In this document: positions 51,801 through 52,763 of the stretch, piece after piece | Numbering within the stretch: position 1 is the stretch's first letter | How the letters are laid out: each line of letters begins with the position of its first letter | Assembly (NCBI GenBank): GCA_942486035.1 | Contig: CALNXK010000015.1 | Coordinates: 1-64,000 of the forward strand | Source: Porites lobata | Lineage: Eukaryota; Cnidaria; Anthozoa; Scleractinia; Poritidae | Reading direction: 5' to 3' | Length of the DNA stretch: 64,000 bases | Program-made: the position numbers and the translations under genes | The notes under the pieces: model-generated | What the model saw: the letters and a program-made list of their open reading frames with translations, nothing else | Databases searched by the model: none | Told to the model about the DNA's origin: nothing

Positions 51801-52763
51801 TTAAAAAACCTGACCCCTGTAACAGTCCCAGACGTCTTTGCGAAAGTTAACTAGGCCCAGTTTCCCCACTCTGGCCTCACTTCATGAATCATTTGAACGA
51901 CAATTTTCTTTTTGGGGGGGGAGGGGGGGCACACCACAGAAAAGAAAATCCAGTATCTATCCATCTCCGAATTTTTATTACAGCCTTGAAACCAATATGT
52001 AATGGCACACTTACCCAGACCAAAAGGAACATTTATTTTGAAATAAGACGATACGACATTCGTATCAAGGTCAATTGGCAGCTTTCAGAAGGGGCATCCG
52101 CTGACCACTCTCACATGACTGTATAGCGGGCTGGAGTGTAGGGCTCGACTCATTGAAGTCACTTTTTTTTAAAGCTGCCTTTCTTTGTGCTGTTGCTTTC
52201 CTCTGGTACTTACAATGATGCCTTTCCTCTGCACCTTTCCATTTTTTTTTCCACTTTTTTAATTCCTTACACAGTTCCAAACTCCAGTAGCGCGTTATTA
52301 TACTTGCGATGGACATAGACAACATCTCGAATAAATAGTTATGTAAAGCTTAAAAGTATTTTTGCTCCCTCCTTCATAAAAAATCAGCAATCTTCATTTC
52401 TTCTCGTTCCGTCATGTCAGTGCCGGATCTAGACCTTGAGATAAGTGGGGGCCCGGTCATCCGCTACTGCATGTAATACAGGGGCGGATCATCCGCTTTT
52501 CTAATACAACTGGTATTCTGCAAAAAAGGAAAAACCATGTGGTTGATTGGTGTTGAAGTAGAGCAACAGACGAGTGCACCCCCTCCTAAAAAAAATCCTG
52601 GATCCGCCCCTGTAATAGATGGGGGTACTTCAAATAATTTCAACATATTACCTACCTCTAAAGAACTATACTGGATAATACCAAACTCCTTTAGAAAGCC
52701 ATTTTTCCAATTTATCACTAACTCCCCATTTGCTTTTCTTTTCCTATTGCAGATGAGAGCTGA
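1116..52763 (+). CDS. ADAMTS9/20-like: ADAMTS9/ADAMTS20/GON-1-type metalloprotease with giant TSP1 array (57 exons, 5' partial)
   Basis: Joined from 57 exons listed separately; splice phases agree at every junction and the spliced frame is open for 2,671 residues to a TGA. Domain order (residues counted from the first one in the window): metalloprotease 1-165 with zinc site HELGHVFSLPHD (111-122) and Met-turn M138; disintegrin-like to about 247; TSP1-1 about 260-316; Cys-rich to about 441; spacer to about 555; TSP1-2 to TSP1-36 about 558-2463; GON domain 2464-2671. A C-terminal GON domain is, in known families, specific to ADAMTS9, ADAMTS20 and nematode GON-1, secreted proteases that act on extracellular matrix proteoglycans; the substrate here is not known. 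Human members have about 15 TSP1 repeats, so this array is more than doubled. Signal peptide, propeptide, furin site and the start of the catalytic domain were not found and probably lie upstream. N-glycosylation sequons are present in several domains (for example GGNSSLC, DGDNSSC, CNISC, CNGTC, GNGSH). Confidence 0.93.
1748..1855. mobile_element. Small MITE with ACTACGAG(T/C)AGTCCC inverted ends
   Basis: ACTACGAGTAGTCCC at the left end and GGGACTGCTCGTAGT at the right end are inverted copies with one mismatch, about 108 bases apart. The internal part is GC-rich (gcgagcgcgcg). Lies in the intron between visible exons 1 and 2. Confidence 0.6.
1961..1990. repeat. (TTA)n simple repeat
   Basis: Runs of TTATTATTATT directly upstream of the acceptor of the exon at 1999; they also serve as its pyrimidine-rich tract. 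Confidence 0.8.
1999..2123 (+). CDS. Exon 2: metalloprotease domain (SFCRWQ … HHDTAVLLTR)
   Basis: Acceptor TTTTTTACAG, donor ACAAG|GTGAGA, phase 0 to 2. Encodes TLKSFCRWQ and HHDTAVLLTR, both hallmark ADAMTS catalytic-domain strings (FC-WQ and H-D-A-LLTR). Confidence 0.9.
2525..2605. mobile_element. Short fold-back MITE, TAGTCTGTG…CACACAGGCT ends
   Basis: Left end TAGTCTGTGTGTAGCTGCCC pairs with the right end CGTCTGCACACAGGCT. C-rich left and G-rich right arms resemble the elements at 32090 and 50761. Flanking 9-mers AAAACTATT and TAAAATATT match at 7 of 9 positions, a possible decayed target duplication. Confidence 0.55.
3033..3073 (+). CDS. Exon 3: metalloprotease domain (CRRPGKCDTLG)
   Basis: A 41-base exon, phase 2 to 1, after acceptor TTTCTCGCAG and before donor TTAG|GTAAAC. 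Encodes RRNLCRRPGKCDTLG, matching the ADAMTS CDTLGLAE region that precedes the active site. Confidence 0.88.
3302..3407 (+). CDS. Exon 4: metalloprotease active-site helix (HELGHV)
   Basis: Acceptor TTTTTCAG, donor CACGT|GTAAGT, phase 1 to 2. Encodes LAELGTMCSPGRSC and then the zinc-binding helix AYTIAHELGHV, with both histidines and the catalytic glutamate present. Confidence 0.95.
3883..3940. mobile_element. Miniature hairpin (GCCTGAGAAAACAGCCGAC … GTCGGCTATTTTCTCAGGC)
   Basis: Near-perfect 19-base inverted arms around about 20 bases. It is the end-to-end remnant of the longer element at 32350-32641, which has the same termini. Flanking 9-mers TTCTGTTGG and TTCAGTCGG agree at 7 of 9. Confidence 0.65.
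4004..4147 (+). CDS. Exon 5: third zinc histidine and Met-turn
   Basis: Acceptor TTCCCCGCAG, donor TTGGA|GTAAGT, phase 2 to 2. Starts FSLPHDGDNNPC, which completes HExxHxxSxxHD across the intron, then RLMAPSL (Met-turn) and PWSWSNCSRDKITQFLE, all as in ADAMTS1/9-like proteases. Confidence 0.95.
4433..4577 (+). CDS. Exon 6: end of catalytic domain and disintegrin-like module
   Basis: Acceptor GCTAAG (AAG type), donor CTTTATG|GTTAGT, phase 2 to 0. Starts LGYGSCLADKP and contains LPGELYSVDQQCKMVFG and an N-glycosylation sequon NSS before CPFM. Reads on from FLE of exon 5. Confidence 0.92.
5079..5183 (+). CDS. Exon 7: disintegrin-like module, second half
   Basis: A phase 0-0 exon of 35 codons: EPCRRLWC, GCSTQHMPWADGTPC. 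Acceptor CCTTGAAG is again an AAG acceptor; donor GAGG|GTAAGA. The CRRLWC and WADGT strings are diagnostic of ADAMTS disintegrin-like domains. Confidence 0.93.
7793..7992. mobile_element. Fold-back MITE with about 70-base inverted arms
   Basis: AATAGGCCCGTTGCAGCTAG at the left and its near-complement ending GCAAAGGGCCTATT at the right; the arms run on through CATTCACGTGGTACAAAA and GAGCAAAAGTCGCACTGG. A loop of about 60 bases separates them. No coding capacity. Confidence 0.85.
8328..8356. repeat. (ATC)n microsatellite
   Basis: About nine consecutive CAT/ATC triplets. Confidence 0.9.
8622..8764 (+). CDS. Exon 8: TSP1-1, first part
   Basis: Acceptor TTTTCCAG, donor CCATT|GTAAGT, phase 0 to 2. 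WCIRGQCV closes the disintegrin-like module, then NGNWGEWGPYRECTRKCGGG opens the central TSP1 repeat. CTRKC lacks the Ser/Thr of the O-fucose consensus Cxx(S/T)C. Confidence 0.93.
8881..9770. repeat. 100-bp tandem minisatellite, about 9 copies
   Basis: Unit includes GGTTTCATTTGAATGGTAAC, CACCATAGGATTTCATTCAC and AAATAAATAGTACCATGTGA; the AATAGTACC landmark recurs every 100 bases from 8992. The first and last copies are the most diverged. It lies in the intron between exons 8 and 9; an inverted relative occurs at 44501-44745. Confidence 0.95.
9968..10031 (+). CDS. Exon 9: TSP1-1, second part
   Basis: 64-base exon, phase 2 to 0, acceptor TTTACAG, donor CCCAA|GTAAGT. Encodes PENGGKYCIGKRKRFRSCNT, the standard end of the ADAMTS central TSP1 repeat. 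Confidence 0.95.
10138..10163. repeat. Perfect 26-bp palindrome
   Basis: GCTCCTTGCAAAT followed at once by ATTTGCAAGGAGC, its exact complement. No function assigned. Confidence 0.9.
10351..10510. mobile_element. hAT-like MITE, CAGTGCCAGATCC end, degraded
   Basis: CAGTGCCAGATCCGGACC and TTGAGATAAGGGGGCC followed by G-rich then C-rich blocks, as in the better preserved copies at 17879, 18193 and 35489. GAGTCTC occurs just outside both ends, a possible target duplication. Confidence 0.6.
10511..10600 (+). mobile_element. tRNA-derived SINE head
   Basis: TAGCTTGATGGTAGAGCATC resembles a tRNA D-arm / A box and GGTTATGGGTTCGACTG contains a B box (GGTTCGA), correctly spaced. The cloverleaf is not closed by an acceptor stem or CCA, so this is a SINE-type derivative and not a functional tRNA gene. 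It sits between two MITEs. Confidence 0.55.
10616..10981. mobile_element. Fold-back MITE with 9-bp target duplication (Mutator-like)
   Basis: Ends TAGCCTTCGAGCAAGCTCTC and GGAGAGCTTGCTCGCAGGCC are inverted copies, with arms of about 95 bases. CCTGTGTCA is duplicated exactly at 10607-10615 and 10982-10990. The two 140-residue open frames on opposite strands here are products of the palindrome. Confidence 0.85.
11161..11281 (+). CDS. Exon 10: cysteine-rich domain start
   Basis: Acceptor TTTGACAG, donor GGAA|GTAAGA, phase 0 to 1. ECPKGSVDFRAIQCA and NWLPKYAG match the ADAMTS DFR-xQC and W-PKY-G motifs. Confidence 0.93.
12008..12144 (+). CDS. Exon 11: cysteine-rich domain
   Basis: Phase 1 to 0; acceptor CTGTACAG, donor TGTATG|GTAGGT. 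QCKLYCRMSG and KVIDGTPCNHETTDICVDGK follow the ADAMTS Cys-rich consensus (C-L-C, V-DGT-C, D-C--G-C). Confidence 0.95.
12546..12663 (+). CDS. Exon 12: end of cysteine-rich domain
   Basis: Phase 0 to 1; acceptor ATTTTCAG, donor TTTTG|GTGAGG. AGCDRVLNS and DKCGVCDGDNSSC are the family signature; NSS is a sequon. Confidence 0.95.
13282..13374 (+). CDS. Exon 13: spacer domain
   Basis: Phase 1 to 1; acceptor TGTTTATAG, donor CTAG|GTAAGT. GYNFIFTIPVNSTDIVVTQ then DPNYL, matching the spacer pattern GY--V--IP-GA--I. Confidence 0.92.
13560..14110. repeat. Old degenerate repeat rich in GCGCA and ACAATATT motifs
   Basis: Recurring loosely spaced strings such as GGTGGACGCA, GCGCACAACATT, AGCTATGATGCG and GCGATATTG suggest a decayed minisatellite in the intron between exons 13 and 14. 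I could not fix a unit length by eye. Confidence 0.4.
14220..14386 (+). CDS. Exon 14: spacer domain
   Basis: Phase 1 to 0; acceptor CCTATCAG, donor GTCTAC|GTACGT. ALQSASGRFLLNGG and WYSGSE match the spacer LA--S-G-F-LNG and Y-GS- motifs. Confidence 0.92.
14406..14432. repeat. (TTGA)n microsatellite
   Basis: Six consecutive TGAT units just after the donor of exon 14. Confidence 0.85.
14960..15092 (+). CDS. Exon 15: end of spacer and start of TSP1-2
   Basis: Phase 0 to 1; acceptor CTTTATAG, donor CCAAG|GTAAGA. VPPNVHYSLNK closes the spacer; KWDRLGRWTQCNKLCQG opens TSP1-2, which lacks Ser/Thr in its first Cys pair. Confidence 0.9.
16222..16348 (+). CDS. Exon 16: TSP1-2, second part
   Basis: Phase 1 to 2; acceptor TTCATTAG, donor CTCAG|GTGGGT. 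GIRKRRPRCVR, SRCDQSTRPST and ECNISC complete TSP1-2; NIS is a sequon. Confidence 0.9.
16398..16698. mobile_element. Fold-back MITE, TAGCCTCGGAAAACAGGCT family, degraded
   Basis: Left arm (AGCCTCGGAAAACAGGCTAC … AAATGACGTCTAGGGAAC … CGCAGAAATTTCAT) is mirrored by ATGGAATTTCTGC and CAGACGTCATTTCACGGGGA. It is a diverged copy of 32350-32641. Flanking CGGTAACAT and CACTAACAT agree at 7 of 9. It fills most of the intron before exon 17. Confidence 0.75.
16812..17016 (+). CDS. Exon 17: TSP1-3 and the lead-in of TSP1-4
   Basis: Phase 2 to 0; acceptor CTGTCACAG, donor TCGAAG|GTAAGT. RWQIENPGRCSARCGLGYQ starts TSP1-3 (CSARC, no O-fucose site); it ends with TKWVYSQWSK, whose W precedes the first Cys of the next exon. 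From here on exon borders fall immediately before that Cys. Confidence 0.92.
17160..17305. repeat. Dispersed repeat fragment shared with 30350-30590
   Basis: GGCAAACGTCAAATTGA and TTTTGCCGTTTTCCGTGAAC followed by TCTAAATCTCTTT recur, diverged, in the intron near 30350-30590. Probably a MITE with GGCAAACG-type ends. Confidence 0.4.
17451..17618 (+). CDS. Exon 18: TSP1-4
   Basis: Phase 0-0, 56 codons; acceptor TTATTTACAG, donor AGCTCG|GTAAGT. CSKSCNGGKQTRSVDCV start; has CxxSC but Asn replaces the usual Gly after the second Cys. Ends TENWSS. Confidence 0.93.
17879..17985. mobile_element. hAT-like MITE, CAGTGGCGAATCC … GGATCCGCCACTA
   Basis: Terminal inverted repeats of 13 bases with C-rich core. 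GCAAA lies near both ends but a clean 8-base duplication is not seen. Confidence 0.75.
18193..18299. mobile_element. hAT-like MITE with perfect 8-bp target duplication
   Basis: CAATGGCGCATCCAGACC at the left and GGATCCGCCAGTG at the right. CCTCTGGG occurs at 18185-18192 and again at 18300-18307, an exact 8-base duplication as made by hAT transposases. Confidence 0.88.
18663..18824 (+). CDS. Exon 19: TSP1-5
   Basis: Phase 0-0, 54 codons; acceptor TCTCTCAG, donor AGTGAT|GTAAGT. CSVTCGSGQQTRLVKCKGH start, ACPYWFAGDWSD end. Carries CxxTCG. Confidence 0.95.
19538..19753 (+). CDS. Exon 20: TSP1-6 with long tail
   Basis: Phase 0-0, 72 codons; acceptor TTCACCAG, donor CTCCG|GTAATG. CSATCGSGMMTRQIMC start; after CKTQEC an acidic linker (HEGDLDDHYW) extends the module before SMWTP. 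Confidence 0.92.
19934..19973. repeat. Strong hairpin, AAGCGAGCCGAGCGG / CCGCTCGGCTCGCTT
   Basis: Fifteen-base inverted arms with a short loop, in the intron after exon 20. Outer sequence (GGGACTAGGCT near 19883, AGCCTGGTCCCAGGCT near 20015) hints that it is the core of a small fold-back element. Confidence 0.6.
20255..20322. repeat. GTT/TTTG-rich simple repeat
   Basis: Runs of GTTGTT and GTTTGTTTGTTTG. Confidence 0.75.
20745..20927 (+). CDS. Exon 21: TSP1-7
   Basis: Phase 0-0, 61 codons; acceptor ACGTTTAG, donor GGTGGA|GTAAGT. CSVSCGEKPGTQYRDVEC start, TTWRHGSWGG end. Confidence 0.93.
20948..21114. mobile_element. MITE, GGCGACTTCCGAG … CTCGGAAACGGCC
   Basis: Inverted ends flank a body shared with 28942-29101 (TTTCAAAATGAGGCCAA, TTGCATGCGAATGAAAAA, CAGAGGC). 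A truncated antisense relative is at 55908-55985. Confidence 0.65.
21388..21452. repeat. (AAT)n/(GAT)n/(GAA)n triplet repeats
   Basis: AATAATAAAGATGATGATGA and TACTACTAATAATAATAAG runs. Confidence 0.8.
21809..22033 (+). CDS. Exon 22: TSP1-8 with Thr/Pro-rich linker
   Basis: Phase 0-0, 75 codons; acceptor TTATTTCAG, donor GGTCAA|GTAAGG. CSRLCGKGVQLRVVKC start: Leu replaces Ser/Thr, so no O-fucose consensus. After RECIPTS comes a linker rich in T, P and S (TSTPTPTSLQ), a likely mucin-type O-glycan site, then WKTGTWGQ. Confidence 0.93.
22034..23374 (+). other. 1.3-kb intron with an AT-rich fold-back
   Basis: No additional TSP1 exon was recognised. The only structure is the hairpin near 22324-22465; the rest holds nothing I can name. 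Confidence 0.55.
22324..22465. mobile_element. Fold-back element around an AATAATTTA palindrome
   Basis: GCGTTTTGCCCAAATTCTAA pairs with TTAGGATTTGGACAAAACGC, and outer CAATCAAAT pairs with ATTTGATTA. No coding capacity. Confidence 0.6.
23375..23524 (+). CDS. Exon 23: TSP1-9 (class A)
   Basis: Phase 0-0, 50 codons; CSVTCGLGVRKRTVECSDK start, CDARTKPETT middle, PQWKTSQWGE end. First of five class A modules. Confidence 0.96.
23923..24084 (+). CDS. Exon 24: TSP1-10 (class B)
   Basis: Phase 0-0, 54 codons; CSVTCGQGQRQREVQCRYED start, CPVWREEPWGE end. Paralogous to the exon at 27714; intron sequence before both contains a GCAGTTTAAT block and both are followed by an ACGATGACGTCAT block. Confidence 0.96.
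24390..24550 (+). repeat. GGCAC-motif array, left cluster
   Basis: TTAGGCACAGTTAAGGCACG-type units, spaced about 11-22 bases, at least ten copies of GGCAC. Part of the element at 24321. Confidence 0.85.
25625..25765 (+). repeat. GGCAC-motif array, right cluster
   Basis: Units such as TTAGGCACAGTTTGGGCACA in the same orientation as the left cluster. Confidence 0.82.
26779..26940 (+). CDS. Exon 25: TSP1-11 (class C)
   Basis: Phase 0-0, 54 codons; CSVSCGKGIRQRSVSCRLAS start, CPTWITGDWGK end. Differs from the exon at 28055 at about 19 of 162 bases by eye count. Confidence 0.96.
27089..27108. repeat. (CT)n microsatellite
   Basis: About ten CT units upstream of exon 26. Confidence 0.9.
27159..27308 (+). 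CDS. Exon 26: TSP1-12 (class A)
   Basis: Phase 0-0, 50 codons; CSVTCDSGIKVRSVECSDKD start (Asp in place of Gly after the second Cys), PRWKTSPWGE end. Confidence 0.95.
27714..27875 (+). CDS. Exon 27: TSP1-13 (class B)
   Basis: Phase 0-0, 54 codons; CSVTCGQGQTQREVQCSYED start, CPTWREEPWGE end. Second and last class B module. Confidence 0.96.
28055..28216 (+). CDS. Exon 28: TSP1-14 (class C)
   Basis: Phase 0-0, 54 codons; CSVSCGEGIRQRSVSCRLPS start, CPTWITGDWGK end. Confidence 0.96.
28339..28488 (+). CDS. Exon 29: TSP1-15 (class A)
   Basis: Phase 0-0, 50 codons; CSVSCGSGIKIRSVECSDKD start, PEWKTSPWEE end. The intron before it is only 122 bases. Confidence 0.95.
28942..29101. mobile_element. 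MITE, ACTTCTGAGTTCC … AACTCGGAAGTAGCC
   Basis: Same family as 20948-21114, with inverted ends and an internal CAGAGGCTTGAGGC block. Confidence 0.65.
29665..29826 (+). CDS. Exon 30: TSP1-16 (class C)
   Basis: Phase 0-0, 54 codons; CSVSCGNGTRRRSVNCRLQN start, CPTWITRDWGE end. Follows a class A exon directly; no class B exon or relic was found in the 1.2-kb intron before it. Confidence 0.95.
30101..30250 (+). CDS. Exon 31: TSP1-17 (class A)
   Basis: Phase 0-0, 50 codons; CSLTCGSGIKLRVVECSDKD start, PEWKARAWGQ end. Confidence 0.95.
30350..30590. repeat. Dispersed repeat related to 17160-17305
   Basis: ATGGCAAACGTCTAACGTCA at one end and TCGTTTGCCGTAAACGAGA at the other are inverted relatives; the sequence TCTAAATCTTTCTTTT follows. 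Likely an old MITE. Confidence 0.4.
30882..31043 (+). CDS. Exon 32: TSP1-18 (class C)
   Basis: Phase 0-0, 54 codons; CSVSCGVGVRQRGVYCVSRN start, CPTWLTGDWGK end. Confidence 0.95.
31087..31118. repeat. (GTT)n microsatellite
   Basis: About nine TTG/GTT units shortly after exon 32. Confidence 0.88.
31307..31731. mobile_element. Outer MITE of a nested pair (TAGGCCA … TGGCCTA)
   Basis: TAGGCCACTTCCACGATGAC at the left and CATCGTGCAAATGGCCTA at the right are inverted copies, continuing as CGTCATTTTAC and GTAAAATGACG. Its middle is occupied by the element at 31456. Confidence 0.78.
31456..31682. mobile_element. Inner MITE of a nested pair (GGCCCGTTTCTCGAAAG … CTTTCGAGAAACGGGC)
   Basis: Clear inverted ends; CCTGG occurs just outside both ends. 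Sits inside 31307-31731. Confidence 0.8.
31806..31955 (+). CDS. Exon 33: TSP1-19 (class A)
   Basis: Phase 0-0, 50 codons; CSVTCGLGVKKRSVECSDKD start, PQWKTSPWGE end. Last class A module. Confidence 0.96.
32090..32160. mobile_element. 71-bp fold-back MITE, TAGCCTGTATACA … TGTGCACAGGCT
   Basis: Inverted ends with C-rich and G-rich arms. TACTGGATA (32081-32089) and AGCTGGATA (32161-32169) agree at 7 of 9 positions, a likely target duplication. Confidence 0.75.
32350..32641. mobile_element. Fold-back MITE, TAGCCTAAAAAAACAGCC … GGCTGTTTTCTCAGGCTA
   Basis: Almost entirely palindromic: ACGTCTGAGAAACGAGCGCA, CCTAGATCTGGGTA and TGATTGGT are mirrored on the right. The best preserved copy of the family seen at 3883 and 16398. 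Confidence 0.88.
32952..33101 (+). CDS. Exon 34: TSP1-20
   Basis: First of nine consecutive 150-base, phase 0-0 exons. CSVSCGSGLRRRLVRCHGES start, PTWKTGTWSR end. Confidence 0.95.
33714..33863 (+). CDS. Exon 35: TSP1-21
   Basis: 150 bases, phase 0-0. CSKTCGNGIKFRPVNCHGLN start, AEWKVGDWQQ end. Confidence 0.95.
33952..34101 (+). CDS. Exon 36: TSP1-22
   Basis: 150 bases, phase 0-0. CTVTCGRGWRRRTVECTTRR start, CPVWKAGRWGE end. The intron before it is only 88 bases, the shortest in the gene; its retention would shift the frame. Confidence 0.95.
34462..34611 (+). CDS. Exon 37: TSP1-23
   Basis: 150 bases, phase 0-0. CSVSCGEGVRRRSVECTGGE start, PQWKAGQWSQ end. Confidence 0.95.
34761..34909. mobile_element. 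MITE with exact 9-bp target duplication (Mutator-like)
   Basis: AGCCTGCGAGCAAGCTC at the left, GAGAGCTTGCACTCAGGCTA at the right. TCCTCGTTT is repeated exactly at 34752-34760 and 34910-34918. GC-rich interior. Confidence 0.85.
35169..35318 (+). CDS. Exon 38: TSP1-24
   Basis: 150 bases, phase 0-0. CSVSCGNGVKSRSVECSGNR start, PVWKVGNWGR end. Confidence 0.95.
35489..35609. mobile_element. hAT-like MITE, CAGTGGCGGATCC … GGATCCGCCACTG
   Basis: Perfect 13-base inverted ends, G-rich then C-rich core, same family as 17879 and 18193. No clean target duplication seen. Confidence 0.85.
36185..36330 (+). repeat. Tandem repeat of about 37-40 bases, four copies
   Basis: Units reading ACGTGTGACAAAGCCTTAAG followed by AACGTC…GTGGGA recur at about 36184, 36222, 36255 and 36293. 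Confidence 0.75.
36384..36533 (+). CDS. Exon 39: TSP1-25
   Basis: 150 bases, phase 0-0. CSVTCGDGFRKREVTCSRLD start, PEWKVGEWGK end. Preceded in the intron by short direct repeats of GTGACAAAGCCTTAAGAA (36190-36330). Confidence 0.95.
36574..36706. mobile_element. MITE, GAGCAAGCTCTTC … GAGAGCTTGTCAGTCGCAGGCTA
   Basis: Ends match those of the elements at 10616 and 34761; target duplication not identified. Confidence 0.6.
36749..36950. mobile_element. Fold-back element, CCTCCTCCGCAGAGGC … GCATCTGCGGAGGAGAG
   Basis: Outer inverted ends plus an inner pair (GCGCGCGGGG…GATGGGAAG / CTTCCCATCATC…CTCGCGC). Confidence 0.7.
37507..37656 (+). CDS. Exon 40: TSP1-26
   Basis: 150 bases, phase 0-0. CTVTCGNGFRGRAVLCSGGT start, PTWTAGEWSK end. 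Confidence 0.95.
38028..38177 (+). CDS. Exon 41: TSP1-27
   Basis: 150 bases, phase 0-0. CSVTCGSGRKQREVTCSRSD start, PRWEIGDWGQ end. Confidence 0.95.
38918..39067 (+). CDS. Exon 42: TSP1-28
   Basis: 150 bases, phase 0-0, last of the nine uniform exons. CSVTCGSGIKTRAVHCSGAF start, PRWKVAAWSK end. Confidence 0.95.
39548..39706 (+). CDS. Exon 43: TSP1-29
   Basis: 159 bases, phase 0-0. CSASCGGGVKERLVECVVED start, PQWKIGEWTE end. Confidence 0.95.
40070..40222 (+). CDS. Exon 44: TSP1-30
   Basis: 153 bases, phase 0-0. CSVTCGSGIKQRKIECVSGV start, PRWHTGRWTG end. Confidence 0.95.
40670..40861. mobile_element. Fold-back MITE, CAGCCTGTTCCAGGCTC … GAGCCTGGAACAGGCTA
   Basis: Inverted ends of about 18 bases. 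AGAAAATCC before and AGAAAAGCC after the element differ at one of nine bases, a likely 9-bp target duplication. Confidence 0.72.
40924..40943. repeat. Perfect 20-bp palindrome
   Basis: CAGGAGCCGATCGGCTCCTG is its own reverse complement. Confidence 0.9.
41098..41225 (-). mobile_element. tRNA-derived SINE-like fragment, antisense
   Basis: On the minus strand, GGTCACGTGTTCGATCTCC contains a B-box-like GTTCGAT and is preceded by CTGCAGAGCGATA, an A-box-like stretch. Decayed; may be a single old SINE head. Confidence 0.4.
41258..41437 (+). CDS. Exon 45: TSP1-31
   Basis: 180 bases, phase 0-0, 60 codons. CSRTCGKGIKRRAVGCFSMT start, RWRKGSWGK end. Confidence 0.94.
41460..41582. mobile_element. Fragment of the TTATTCATTCAAAAT fold-back family
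   Basis: GAGGATGTTATTAG … AACATCCTCCTC hairpin followed by TTTATTATTCATTCAAAATG, as at 56441-56610. Confidence 0.5.
41892..41911. repeat. Short palindrome ATACCATCGAATCGATGGTA
   Basis: Inverted arms of nine bases around the centre; no function assigned. Confidence 0.6.
42373..42543 (+). CDS. Exon 46: TSP1-32
   Basis: 171 bases, phase 0-0. CSVYCGIGEKSRDVWCSTKN start: Tyr in place of Ser/Thr removes the O-fucose consensus. GEWEIGLWTE end. Confidence 0.94.
43397..43579 (+). CDS. Exon 47: TSP1-33
   Basis: 183 bases, phase 0-0. CSKTCGDRTRRRPVRCLHQL start, YQWQTTPWSE end. Confidence 0.94.
44158..44328 (+). CDS. Exon 48: TSP1-34
   Basis: 171 bases, phase 0-0. CSSSCGYGQKSRDIWCVDLS start, SQWKHGDWSP end. 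Confidence 0.94.
44501..44745 (-). repeat. Inverted, diverged relative of the 100-bp minisatellite
   Basis: About 2.4 copies with a 99-base spacing (ACTTTCACATGGTACTATT at 44523, CTTTCACTTCGTACTATT at 44622). Read on the minus strand it matches AATAGTACCATGTGAAAGTA of 8881-9770. Confidence 0.8.
45001..45354. mobile_element. MITE, ATACCGTAAACTG … GTTTACGGTAT, with GGGGCTTAT motifs
   Basis: Inverted 11-13 base ends. GGGGCTTATAA, GCTTATATC and GGGGCTTATT recur inside. A related element is at about 48340-48722. Confidence 0.75.
45419..45574 (+). CDS. Exon 49: TSP1-35
   Basis: 156 bases, phase 0-0. CSRTCARGYQYRAVQCVGNT start, FWRVGKWSK end; Ala replaces Gly after the second Cys. Confidence 0.94.
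45590..45735 (+). mobile_element. tRNA-derived SINE-like element
   Basis: TAGAGCCCTGGACTTGTAAT and GGCCCCGAATTCGATTC resemble tRNA anticodon and T arms (B box). The following ACCAGTTGTGATTCTTAAC and ATTTGTTTCATTG could be the body. It starts 16 bases after the donor of exon 49. Confidence 0.5.
46071..46363. mobile_element. Repeat family copy 1 (TACTACTACATGAGAAATTT)
   Basis: About 293 bases nearly identical to 48729-49021. The right half is a palindrome (GATATTTGGTGTAAATACC … TATTTATGCCAAATATC). Confidence 0.88.
46629..46770 (+). CDS. Exon 50: TSP1-36 (last)
   Basis: 142 bases, phase 0 to 1; acceptor TTCTATAG, donor CCAT|GTAAGT. CSVSCGHGVMRRLVKCFARN start, RACQMKPC end. Its final Cys is completed by the next exon. 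Confidence 0.95.
46966..47057 (+). CDS. Exon 51: GON domain, N-terminal part
   Basis: Phase 1 to 0; acceptor GTCTTAAG (AAG type), donor CTTCAG|GTATGA. PPKTCKDIQLISGLQNDGEQ start, LNIQGRELQ end, the canonical first strand of GON domains. Confidence 0.93.
47130..47224 (+). CDS. Exon 52: GON domain
   Basis: Phase 0 to 2; acceptor TTCTTTCAG. VYCHAMMSQEPKEYITLRTG matches the GON motif C-M---PKEY-TL; continues NFAEIYPKR. Confidence 0.94.
47786..47922 (+). CDS. Exon 53: GON domain
   Basis: Phase 2 to 1; acceptor TTTCCTAG, donor ATTC|GTAAGT. LRNAWQCPGNGSHVEECDCE then YYSKIRIDLSAMKI, as in the family (C-C, F-KIRIDL-SM-I). NGS is a sequon. Confidence 0.94.
48340..48722. mobile_element. GGGGCTTATT-rich MITE related to 45001-45354
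   Basis: GGGGGCTTATTTGAGAGG recurs several times and the right end is GATTTACGGTA; left end not clear. Directly abuts the element at 48729. Confidence 0.55.
48729..49021. mobile_element. Repeat family copy 2 (TACTACTACATGAGAAATTT)
   Basis: Same length and sequence plan as 46071-46363; ends 63 bases upstream of exon 54. Confidence 0.88.
49085..49179 (+). CDS. Exon 54: GON domain
   Basis: Phase 1 to 0; acceptor TCTCTTTAG, donor CCACAG|GTGCGA. PEDKEFASTRGLNPPAYGTA then GDCYSAQGRCPQ, matching the FA-T---P-YGTAGDCYS motif. Confidence 0.95.
49180..50369 (+). other. 1.2-kb intron, nothing defined
   Basis: The peptide is continuous across it (RCPQ-GRFSIN). I see no element with clear ends and no RNA gene. 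Confidence 0.5.
50370..50474 (+). CDS. Exon 55: GON domain
   Basis: Phase 0-0, 35 codons; acceptor CTTTTTTAG, donor ATCCG|GTGAGT. GRFSINLKETGIRLTSKVMW then QIIYRYP, the GRFSINL motif. Confidence 0.95.
50761..50945. mobile_element. Fold-back MITE, TAGCCCGTGTACAGA … TCTGTACCCAAGCT
   Basis: Inverted ends with C-rich and G-rich arms like 2525 and 32090. ACTTCTTAA before and ACTTCTCAA after agree at 8 of 9 bases. Confidence 0.75.
51224..51314 (+). CDS. Exon 56: GON domain, C-terminal CGG-CG-C motif
   Basis: Phase 0 to 1; acceptor CTTTTAAG (AAG type), donor AGAAG|GTAAGT. EGQQVIGKCGGRCGICRPEN then GLKIELVE, matching the end of GON domains (GKCGG-CG-C … GL-V-V). Confidence 0.95.
52479..52612. mobile_element. 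MITE, CAGGGGCGGATC … GGATCCGCCCCTG
   Basis: Inverted ends; TAATA flanks both sides. The stretch just before it (52420-52475) is a fragment of the hAT-like family (AGTGCCGGATCTAGACC). Both lie in the last intron. Confidence 0.75.
52753..52763 (+). CDS. Exon 57: terminal micro-exon with stop codon
   Basis: Acceptor TCCTATTGCAG; joining to exon 56 gives GLKIELVEDES followed by TGA (52761-52763). Family members end within a few residues of this point, which supports a very short tail. The alternative, reading through the exon 56 donor, would ignore a consensus AAG|GTAAGT. Confidence 0.6.
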
